From DASUPK01 sp963747425 (GTDB lineage: Bacteria > Actinomycetota > Thermoleophilia > Solirubrobacterales > 70-9): 64,000 nucleotides of DNA. Numbering within the stretch: position 1 is the stretch's first letter; the number at the start of each line of letters is the position of its first letter. The position numbers were made by a program, and so were the translations under genes. The DNA lies in NCBI GenBank assembly GCA_963747425.1, contig CAVVFJ010000001.1:248001-312000 (forward strand), in the 5' to 3' direction. Of this stretch, positions 54,931 through 64,000 are shown one piece after another. Under the pieces are notes generated by a model, which searched no databases, was not told where the DNA came from, and was given only the letters and a program-made list of their open reading frames with translations.

Positions 54931-56634
54931 CTATCCCTTGCGGGCGGGCTCCGGGCCGCCCACCATGTCCCGGGCGGCGGCGCCGGCCGGGATCATCGGG
55001 TAGCAGTTCTCCTCCTGGGTCACGCGCACGTCGACCAGGACGGGTCCCTCGGTCTTGATGGCGTCCCGCATCACGCCCTCGACCTCGTTCTTGTCGTCGA
55101 CCATCAGCCCGGTGGCGCCAAAGGCTTCGGCGAGCTTCGGCCAGTCGGGGCTGGACCCCATCTCCACGGAGGAGTAGCGGCCCTCCCAGAAGAGCTCCTG
55201 CCACTGGCGAACCATGCCGAAGTAGCCGTTGTTCATCAGGAAGACCTTCACCGGGATCTCGTGGCGAACGGCCGTGGCCAGCTCCTGGCAGGTCATGATC
55301 AGGCTGCCGTCGCCCGCGAGGCACACGACCGTCTCATCGGGCTCTCCGACCTTGGCCCCGATGGCGGAGGGGAGGCCGAAGCCCATCGTCCCGAGCCCAC
55401 CGGAGTTGATCCACCGGCGCGGCTTGGTGAAGCCGTAGTACTGAGCCGCCCACATCTGGTGCTGGCCGACGTCCGAGGTGATGATCGCGTCGCCCTCGGT
55501 GGCGCGGTACATCGCCTCGATCATCGCCTGCGGCTTGATCTCGGAGTCGCTTGAGTCCTCGTAGCCGAGCGGATAGTCCCTCTGCCAGCCATGGATCTGC
55601 TCCCACCAGGGATCGAGGCGTGCGCGCTCGGCCTGGATCGCCCGGTACTCCTTGGTCAGCTTCGGCAGCACCTCCTTGGCGTCCCCGACGATCGGGATGT
55701 GAGCCGGGACGTTCTTGGAGATCTCGGCCGGATCGATGTCGATGTGGACGAACTTCGCCCGCGGCGCGAACTCGGAGAGCTTGCCCGTGATCCTGTCGTC
55801 GAAGCGAGCGCCGATCCCGACGATCAGGTCGGCGTTGTCCATCGCGTAGTTGGCGGTGCGGGTGCCGTGCATGCCGAGCATCCCGATCCACTGCTCGTGA
55901 TCGGCGGGGAACCCGCCGAGCCCCATCACGGTGCAGGTGACCGGGAAGTTGTCCGCGAGGCAGAGGTCCCGAAGCTCATCCGAGGCGTTGGCGTTGATCA
56001 CGCCACCGCCGGCGTAGATCACGGGCCGCTTGGCGTTGGCCAGCGCCTTGGCGGCGATCCGGATCTGCTTGATGTTGCCCTCTGTCGAGGGCTTGTAGCC
56101 CGGCAGGTTCGGCGTCTCGGTGATCGGCTCGTAGTCGATGTCGGCCCGCGAGAGGTCCTGTGGGATGTCGATCAGGACCGGGCCCGGGCGACCGGTCGAG
56201 GCGATGTGAAAGGCCGCATGGACGTAGTCGGGGATGAAGCGAGGGTCCTGGACCATGAAGGAGTGCTTGACGATCGGCATCGTGATGCCGTTGACGTCGG
56301 CCTCCTGGAAGCCGTCGGTGCCGATCAGGTCGGTTCGCACCTGGCCCGTGATGAACACGGTGGGGACCGAATCCATGATCGCGTCGGCGATCGGGGTGAT
56401 CAGGTTGGTGGCGCCCGGACCTGAGGTGGCGAAGGCGACGCCGACCCGCCCGGTCGCCTTGGCATATCCCTCGGCCATGTGCCCGGCGCCCTGCTCGTGG
56501 CGCGCCTGGATGTGATCGAGGTCGGCGCCGTGGACGGCGTCGTAGATCGGCAGGTTGGCACCACCGGGGATCCCGAAGATGTGCTGCACGCCCTCCGCCT
56601 TGAGGGCCTCCATCAGTGCGTCAGCCGCGCGCAT
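54931..56634 (-). CDS. ilvB: acetolactate synthase catalytic subunit
   Basis: A 567-residue ThDP enzyme. Seen: HIFGIPGGANLPIYDAVH, RHEQGAGHMAEGYAKATGRVGV with the catalytic Glu, FITGQVRTDLIGTDGFQEADV, GRPGPVLIDIPQD, GIGARFDDRITGKL, TSDVGQHQMWAAQYYGFTKPRRWINSGGLGTMGFGLPSAIGA (split) and the Mg-ThDP motif AGDGSLIMTCQELAT...NNGYFGMVRQWQE. The ATG at 56634 follows TACCAT by 6 nt, so it has no leader long enough for a classic attenuator. Confidence 0.96.
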   Translation of the reverse strand: MRAADALMEALKAEGVQHIFGIPGGANLPIYDAVHGADLDHIQARHEQGAGHMAEGYAKATGRVGVAFATSGPGATNLITPIADAIMDSVPTVFITGQVRTDLIGTDGFQEADVNGITMPIVKHSFMVQDPRFIPDYVHAAFHIASTGRPGPVLIDIPQDLSRADIDYEPITETPNLPGYKPSTEGNIKQIRIAAKALANAKRPVIYAGGGVINANASDELRDLCLADNFPVTCTVMGLGGFPADHEQWIGMLGMHGTRTANYAMDNADLIVGIGARFDDRITGKLSEFAPRAKFVHIDIDPAEISKNVPAHIPIVGDAKEVLPKLTKEYRAIQAERARLDPWWEQIHGWQRDYPLGYEDSSDSEIKPQAMIEAMYRATEGDAIITSDVGQHQMWAAQYYGFTKPRRWINSGGLGTMGFGLPSAIGAKVGEPDETVVCLAGDGSLIMTCQELATAVRHEIPVKVFLMNNGYFGMVRQWQELFWEGRYSSVEMGSSPDWPKLAEAFGATGLMVDDKNEVEGVMRDAIKTEGPVLVDVRVTQEENCYPMIPAGAAARDMVGGPEPARKG

Positions 56635-56700
56635 GGGCCGATGGTAGCCAAGCTCCCCAGCCGGGCGCGAATCGATTCTGTCTTCGACCAGCCGGAGTGG

Positions 56701-57876
56701 CTACGTCGCGCCGGCGGGGGCGCCGGAGGGCTTCCAGTGGGTCCGCGGGTCGATCGCGGAGTCGATCACGCGCTCGCGGTATTTAGTGATCGTGGTCAGC
56801 ATCGAGCGGACCAGCTCGTCGCCGAGGTAGCTCGGCTTCAGCCCGAGGTCGAGCAGCTTGGTGTGGACCGGGTTGTAGTAGTGCTCCTCGGCCTCGACGC
56901 GCGGATTCTCGACGTTGTCGATGTCGACCTCGAAGCCGACCTCGGCGGCCGAGCGCTGCACGAGCTCGGCGAGCTCCCCAACCGAGAACTGCTCCGTGAA
57001 CTGGTTGAAGACGCGGTATTCGCCGCCGTCGGCCGGGTTCGCGACCGCCAGCTCGACGCACTGGAGGGTGTCGCGGATGTTGAGGAAGCCGCGTGTCTGC
57101 CCGCCCTTGCCGTAGACGGTGAGCGGGTGGCCGACGACGGACTGCACGCAGTAGCGGTTGAGCACCGTTCCGAACCACTCGTCGTAGTCGAAGCGGGTGC
57201 AGAGCCGCTCGTCCTGGGCGGTCTCGTCGGTCTCGATGCCGTAGACGACTCCCTGGTTCAGGTCGGTCGCGCGCAGGCCCCAGATCCGGCAGGCGAAGTG
57301 GATGTTGTGGGAGTCGTGGACCTTCGAGAGGTGGTAGAGCGAGCCGGGCATCTTCGGGAAGGGCAGGGTGTCCTTGCGGCCCTTGTGCTCGATCTCGATG
57401 AATCCCTCCTCGATGTCGATGTTGGGCGTCCCGTACTCGCCCATCGTCCCGAGCTTCACCAGATGGCAGTCGGGGGCATGATCGCGGAGGAAGAAGAGGA
57501 GGTTGAGCGTGCCGATCACGTTCGTGTACTGGGTCTCGACCGCCTGCTCCCGGTTGGCCATCGAGAACGGGGCCGAGGGCTGCTCGCCGTAGTGGATGAC
57601 CGCCTCAGGCTTGGTCTCGACGATCACCTCCTCCAGGAAGGCGGCGTCCTCGATCGCCCCGATATAGGAGCGGATCTGCTTGCCCGAGACCTCGTGCCAG
57701 GCGGCGATCCGCTCGTCGAGCGGCCTGATCGGCGTCAGCGAGTCGGTGCCGTGCCGCTCGTGCCAGTGACGGCGGGAGAAGTTGTCGACGACCGAGACCT
57801 CGTGCCCACGGGCCGAGAAGCGCATCGCCGTCGGCCAGCCGAGATATCCGTCGCCCCCGAGGATGAGGACGCGCAT
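56701..57876 (-). CDS. UDP-sulfoquinovose synthase (SQD1/SqdB-like)
   Basis: A 391-residue short-chain dehydrogenase-type enzyme that builds UDP-sulfoquinovose from UDP-glucose and sulfite. Diagnostic SQD1 segments: VLILGGDGYLGWPTAMRFSARG, VDNFSRR, VIHYGEQPSAPFSMANREQAVETQYTNVIGTLNLLF (split), HLVKLGTMGEYGTPNIDIEEG, YHLSKVHDSHNIHFACRIWGLRATDLNQGVVYG (YxxxK plus family motif), and VYGKGGQTRGFLNIRDTLQCVE. The ATG at 57876 follows TACTCT by 10 nt. It is divergent from a GT2 glycosyltransferase. Confidence 0.92.
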   Translation of the reverse strand: MRVLILGGDGYLGWPTAMRFSARGHEVSVVDNFSRRHWHERHGTDSLTPIRPLDERIAAWHEVSGKQIRSYIGAIEDAAFLEEVIVETKPEAVIHYGEQPSAPFSMANREQAVETQYTNVIGTLNLLFFLRDHAPDCHLVKLGTMGEYGTPNIDIEEGFIEIEHKGRKDTLPFPKMPGSLYHLSKVHDSHNIHFACRIWGLRATDLNQGVVYGIETDETAQDERLCTRFDYDEWFGTVLNRYCVQSVVGHPLTVYGKGGQTRGFLNIRDTLQCVELAVANPADGGEYRVFNQFTEQFSVGELAELVQRSAAEVGFEVDIDNVENPRVEAEEHYYNPVHTKLLDLGLKPSYLGDELVRSMLTTITKYRERVIDSAIDPRTHWKPSGAPAGAT

Positions 57877-57956
57877 GAGAGGCGGCAGAGTAGCGCCCCC
57901 GGCGGCGCATCGTCGTGCCCGCAAATGGGTGTCCCGCCGCCTATTCTGGCGCCGCC

Positions 57957-59030
57957 TTGACCGTCCCACTGATCGCCTCCATCTTCCCCGAGGAGCTGAC
58001 CGCCCTCCGCGCCTTTGGGCTCGCGCTGGGCGTCCTGCTGATCGCGTTCGCGATCTGGCGTCGGCGCTCGCTCTCAAACGGCGCCGTGCTTCTGGCCCTC
58101 CTCGGCGGCGTCGCCCTGGCGATCGTCTCGGGCACGGAGGTGCTCAACAAGCTGCTCTCCGCCTTCGCCTTCGAGAAGGGCAACGGCGGGCGGATCCTGG
58201 GCCTCGCGGTCTTCTCGATCGTGATCCTGTTCCTGCTCGTGCTGCGGGCGCTGACCGAGAGCTCGCGCATGAACCAGCAGCTCTCGGCGCTGCTCGAGGG
58301 GCTGGCCTGGGAGGAGTTCCGGCAGGCCAAGCTGCCCGAGCGATTCCGCGACAAGGTGGCCGTCGTCATTCCTGCATACAACGAGGCGGACAGCGTCGGG
58401 GACGTGATCCGGCAGATTCCGCCTGAGGTCTGCGGCGAGAGGACGGCTGTGCTGGTGGTCGACGACGGCTCGAGCGACGACACGAGCGAAGCCTCCGCGA
58501 AGGCGGGAGCTGTGGTCGCCCGCCACGTGATCAACCGCGGAGGTGGCGCCGCGCTGCGGACCGGATACCGGCTGATGGCCGAGTCGGGCGCGTTGGTGGT
58601 CGTCACCCTCGACGCCGACGGCCAGCACCTGCCCAGCGAGATGGAGCGCCTGGTGAAGCCGGTGCTCGACGATGAGGTCGACGTCGCGCACGGTTCGCGG
58701 GTCCTCGGAGAGGCCGACCCCAACTCGCGGTCGCGAGAGTTCGGGATCGTCTTCTTCAACAGGGTCGTCTCCTTCATCACCCGCACCAAGGTCTCGGACT
58801 GCTCGAACGGCTACCGGGCGGTCCGCACCTCCGTGCTCCCCCAGCTGGTCCTGCGCCAGGAGCAGTTCCACACGTCCGAGTTCCTGATCGAGGCGATCAA
58901 GCGCGGCGTCCCGGCGATGGAGGTGCCGGTGACCGTGGCCAAACGCACCCACGGCCATTCGAAGAAGCCCGCGGTGATGCGCTACGGGCTCGGTTTCGCG
59001 AACGCGATCGTCCGCACCTGGCTCAGGTAG
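57957..59030 (+). CDS. GT2 glycosyltransferase with N-terminal membrane segment (DUF2304-like)
   Basis: A 357-residue protein. Three hydrophobic stretches at residues 12-95 (ALRAFGLALGVLLIAFAI, NGAVLLALLGGVALAIV, ILGLAVFSIVILFLLVL) resemble DUF2304. The GT-A domain then starts: VAVVIPAYNEADSVGDVI, LVVDDGSSDDTSEAS, INRGGGAALRTGY, VVTLDADGQHLPSEM (DxD-like DAD) and the DPMS-like C-terminus DCSNGYRAVR...KRTHGHSKKPAV. The start is TTG at 57957, 9 nt after TATTCT. The acceptor is unknown; because it faces the sulfoquinovose gene a role in a sulfoglycolipid or surface glycan is possible. Confidence 0.85.
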   Translation: MTVPLIASIFPEELTALRAFGLALGVLLIAFAIWRRRSLSNGAVLLALLGGVALAIVSGTEVLNKLLSAFAFEKGNGGRILGLAVFSIVILFLLVLRALTESSRMNQQLSALLEGLAWEEFRQAKLPERFRDKVAVVIPAYNEADSVGDVIRQIPPEVCGERTAVLVVDDGSSDDTSEASAKAGAVVARHVINRGGGAALRTGYRLMAESGALVVVTLDADGQHLPSEMERLVKPVLDDEVDVAHGSRVLGEADPNSRSREFGIVFFNRVVSFITRTKVSDCSNGYRAVRTSVLPQLVLRQEQFHTSEFLIEAIKRGVPAMEVPVTVAKRTHGHSKKPAVMRYGLGFANAIVRTWLR

Positions 59031-59064
59031 ATGCGAGGGCGCGCGTAAGCGCGACCCGTTTGAT
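59031..59064. repeat. interspersed palindromic repeat, copy E
   Basis: ATGCGAGGGC-GCGCGTAAGCGCG-ACCCGTTTGAT, with the stem CGCG/CGCG and a CTTA loop on the complementary strand. It starts at the base after the glycosyltransferase stop and fills the gap to the convergent zinc-ribbon gene. Confidence 0.6.
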
Positions 59065-59075
59065 GGCGAAGCGAA

Positions 59076-59366
59076 CTACCGATGCGCCGGTCCCGGCCGC
59101 ACCTCCGTGGGGTCCGGCAGGTACAGATCGGTCCCGCAGCGGGGGCAGACCTGGACGTGGAGCTTCAGGATCTTGTTGCACGTGGGACAGCGGCGCTCCG
59201 GCTCCTCGTGCTCCGAGCGGTAGAGGATCACCGCGATCAGGCCCAACAGGGGGAGCACGGTGCCCACCAGGAACCAGATGAAGAACGAGCTGCCCTTGCC
59301 GCGCCCCACGAACCCGGTCGCGAGCCCGAAGAGAAGGGCGACGAAGACGTAGGAGGCGCCGGCCAT
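59076..59366 (-). CDS. small membrane protein with C-terminal zinc ribbon
   Basis: A 96-residue protein: two helices (YVFVALLFGLATGFVG, FFIWFLVGTVLPLLGLIAVILY) and a zinc ribbon CPTCNKILKLHVQVCPRCG with four Cys. It lies 8 bp downstream of gatB and is probably co-transcribed. The function is unknown. Confidence 0.82.
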   Translation of the reverse strand: MAGASYVFVALLFGLATGFVGRGKGSSFFIWFLVGTVLPLLGLIAVILYRSEHEEPERRCPTCNKILKLHVQVCPRCGTDLYLPDPTEVRPGPAHR

Positions 59367-59374
59367 CTGGACAC

Positions 59375-62256
<2,882 letters not shown>

Positions 62257-62541
62257 CTATGCCTGCGGCGAGGGGACGCGGAACGATCCTGAGGCCGGGT
62301 CGGGCGCGCTCTCCAGAACGTCGTCGCGGTCCCAGCTCGGCCGGGGCTCGTCGGGCCTGAACACGTTCTCGAGCGCGACCACATGAGAGGTCGGCTCGAC
62401 CCCGTCCAGGTCGAGCTCGGAGATCCGCTCGACGTGCTCGAGGATGCCGGAGAGCTCGCTGGCCATCCGCTCGACCTCCTCGTCGCTCAGCTTGAGCCTT
62501 GCCAGTTTGGCGACGTGTTCGACTTGCTCCCGCTCGATCAT
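62257..62541 (-). CDS. gatC: aspartyl/glutamyl-tRNA amidotransferase subunit C
   Basis: A 94-residue belt protein linking GatA and GatB. Seen: IEREQVEHVAKLARLKLSDEEVERMASELSGILEHVERISELDLDGVEPTSH (split), then LENVFRPDEPRPS and FRVPSP, all family-typical. TATGAT (62554-62549) lies exactly 7 nt before the ATG at 62541, so the gatCAB transcript is probably leaderless; an ATG at 62553 overlaps the -10 and is rejected. Confidence 0.93.
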   Translation of the reverse strand: MIEREQVEHVAKLARLKLSDEEVERMASELSGILEHVERISELDLDGVEPTSHVVALENVFRPDEPRPSWDRDDVLESAPDPASGSFRVPSPQA

Positions 62542-62590
62542 GGAGCGGATCATAGGCACCGCCCTCGCGCGGGTGGCGCCGTAGGAGGGG

Positions 62591-62621
62591 CCCACGGGCG
62601 CGATTACTGAGCGCCCGTGGG
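62591..62621. promoter_or_regulatory. 11-bp inverted repeat between gatC and a divergent gene
   Basis: CCCACGGGCGC and GCGCCCGTGGG are separated by 9 nt (GATTACTGA). It lies upstream of both divergent genes, so an operator or an upstream terminator are possible. No T-tract follows. Confidence 0.45.
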
Positions 62622-62678
62622 AGGTTCCTGCGGCGACAGGACCCGCGCCTGAGGCGTCTGAATAGGATCAGTGCCGCG

Positions 62679-63119
62679 ATGACGGGGGAGAAAGCCGAGC
62701 GCTTCGTCGTTCTCAACCTGCGCCTGATGGCGATCGGGTTCGCGATCACCGGCTTCTTCTTCATCGCCTGGCCGGACGGCACGCTCGACCGCATCACCGA
62801 GCTCGGCCACCACTTCGGCTTCCACACGCCCGCGCCGAAGACCGAGGAGCGGCTCTGGCTCTCGCTGGGCTTCGCCTACATGGTCGTGATCACGTTCCTC
62901 GCCTGGATCGCCTCGACCGACGTCGTCCGCTACCGGCCGATGATCCTGGCGCTGGCGGCCGGCAAGGCGGCCTCGTCGATCACCTCGCTGATCTTCTTTG
63001 CCGAGGACGACGTCTTCGCCTACCTGCTCAACGGGATCGTCGACGGCTCGCTTGTCTTCGCGTCTCTGCTGCTCTGGTCGCTGGCCGGACGGGTCGGCTC
63101 CACCGCCGCCCCTCCCTGA
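62679..63119 (+). CDS. hypothetical membrane protein
   Basis: A 146-residue protein with four helices (LRLMAIGFAITGFFFIAWP, LWLSLGFAYMVVITFLAWIA, MILALAAGKAASSITSLIFF, IVDGSLVFASLLLWSLAG). The N-terminus is GEKAERFVVLNLRLM. No family is recognised. The ATG at 62679 follows TAGGAT by 11 nt; this promoter shares 15 identical bases (GAATAGGATCAGTGC) with the one at 1094. Confidence 0.7.
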   Translation: MTGEKAERFVVLNLRLMAIGFAITGFFFIAWPDGTLDRITELGHHFGFHTPAPKTEERLWLSLGFAYMVVITFLAWIASTDVVRYRPMILALAAGKAASSITSLIFFAEDDVFAYLLNGIVDGSLVFASLLLWSLAGRVGSTAAPP

Positions 63120-64000
63120 AGGCGCCCGCCGGGGCTCCGGGCCGCCGAGCTCAGGACCCTGCGCGCGATCGCGGAGGCAATCGCCCCTGGTGATGACGGG
63201 CTGCCCGCGGCCGAGGCCGAGGTCCCGGTCGCCGAGCCACTCGCTCGCTTTCTCACCAAGCTTCCGGCCCGCACCGTGCAGGTCGTTCGCCTCGCTCTGA
63301 GCGCCTTCGAGTACCTCCCCTTCCCCTGGCGCTTCAGCCGCATGAGCGTCGAGGCCCGCTCGCAGTACATGGCGAAGATGGAGGGCTCGCGCTTCTCGCT
63401 CTACCGGGACCTGCTGCTGCTGGCCAAGCTGCTCGCGATGGTCGGGTGGGCCCGGGACGACCGCGTGCGCAACGCCGTCGGGTTCGAGTCCCGCTGCGCG
63501 GTTGCCGAGGGCGCCCCACGGCCGTCGTCGACCGGCATCGGCGACATCGAGCCGCGCGGTGCCGGCGAGGAATGCGACGTCGCGATCGTCGGCTCCGGCG
63601 CCGGCGGAGCCGCGGCCGCTGCCATCCTCGCCGAGGCCGGGCTCGACGTGATCGTGCTCGAGTCGGGGCCCTACGTCGATCACACGAGCTACCCGACCGA
63701 TCCCCTGGACGGGCTGCCGCTCCTCTACCGCGACGGCGGCATGACGATCGCCTCCGGGAAGCCCGCAATCCCGATTCCGGTCGGCCGAACGGTCGGCGGC
63801 ACGACGGTGATCAACTCGGGCACCTGCTTCCGGGCGCCGGCTGAGGTGATCGAGGAATGGAGCGGGCGCGAGGGGATTCCATGGGCCGGCGACCTCGACC
63901 CGCTCTACGCGGCCGCCGAGGAGATGCTCGCGGTGACACCGCTCGACCTCGAGACGCTGGGCCGCAACGGCCAGCTCTGCGCGGAGGGCGCGAGCGCGCT
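63120..64000 (+). CDS. GMC-type FAD oxidoreductase (partial, start unclear)
   Basis: An open frame with no ordinary start codon near its beginning. LRAAELRTLRAIAEAIAPG (about 63138) looks like the N-terminal helix of long-chain alcohol oxidase/cholesterol-oxidase-like GMC enzymes with a gluconate-dehydrogenase-subunit-3-like head, then the FAD-binding CDVAIVGSGAGGAAAAAILAEAGLDVIVLESG and GRTVGGTTVINSGTCFRAP. It runs off the window at 64000. The first in-frame ATG is at 63341 (MSVEARSQYM), too far inside; CTG 63116 is one frame off. Another single-base error near the start, or a rare start codon, would explain this. Confidence 0.8.

Noticed and set aside
63405..63500. tRNA-like T-arm GGTTCGAGTCCCGC near 63480
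   Set aside because: It lies within the coding frame of the GMC oxidoreductase (G-F-E-S-R-C) and no acceptor or anticodon arm fits upstream.

Overview
The window is a stretch of chromosome from a GC-rich actinobacterium. The GC-rich codon usage, a CGAAC-N4-GTTCG LexA box in front of an imuB/dnaE2 cassette, an F420-type (DDN-like) oxidoreductase, menaquinone genes and many leaderless-looking starts point to Actinobacteria. The gene mix (citramalate-route isoleucine synthesis, Asp-type MurA, unlinked rRNA operon without spacer tRNA) suggests a Thermoleophilia/Solirubrobacterales-like lineage, but that placement is inference. No prophage, insertion sequence with a transposase, CRISPR array or tRNA gene was seen.

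Layout. 1-3.6 kb: 5' end of a probable hisG, hisZ, two paralogous small ABM-like proteins, a MurA with Asp in place of the catalytic Cys, and an HD-domain protein. 3.6-7.2 kb: a frame-disrupted alpha/beta hydrolase, a 340-bp intergenic region with two tandem candidate small RNAs, a duplicated zinc-finger protein, an isocitrate/isopropylmalate dehydrogenase-family enzyme and a lipoprotein. 7.2-12.2 kb: SOS mutagenesis cassette imuB - DUF6504-like - dnaE2 under a LexA box, with two palindromic insertions inside dnaE2. 12.2-14.9 kb: broken hydrolase, membrane protein, M28 peptidase. 14.85-20.3 kb: rRNA operon 16S-23S-5S (minus strand) with its promoter and processing stems. 20.3-24.6 kb: tyrS and a class A penicillin-binding protein. 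24.6-37.2 kb: a long minus-strand amino-acid block: leuL leader, leuA, (F420 oxidoreductase, XRE-cupin regulator), leuC, leuD, a Tam-like methyltransferase, leuB, ilvE, cimA, DegT aminotransferase, argH, mpg. 37.2-45.9 kb: transporter and membrane proteins, serA/serC, two DUF4389 proteins, cupin, DUF805. 45.9-56.6 kb: ilvC, then menE | menB-menA-menC-menD, menF, ilvN, ilvB. 56.7-64 kb: UDP-sulfoquinovose synthase divergent from a GT2 glycosyltransferase, gatC-gatA-gatB plus a zinc-ribbon protein, and a GMC oxidoreductase running off the end.

How it works together. The window carries most of leucine, isoleucine (by citramalate from pyruvate) and valine synthesis (leuA, leuCD, leuB, cimA, ilvBN, ilvC, ilvE; ilvD is not here) and six menaquinone genes (menF, D, C, E, B, A). 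Regulation appears to rely heavily on leaderless promoters: TANNNT -10 boxes lie 6-11 nt before many start codons, two divergent gene pairs share one 7-bp TANNNTA element, and three leaderless short upstream ORFs precede leuA, cimA and tyrS. The leuA leader is the clearest: its leucine codons are exactly complementary to the leuA Shine-Dalgarno.

Cautions. Single-base frame disruptions occur in tyrS, serC, at the gatA/gatB junction, in two hydrolases and probably at the start of the GMC gene. Several of these genes are essential, so assembly or sequencing error is the simplest explanation. All names rest on reading the translated sequences; no database search was possible.
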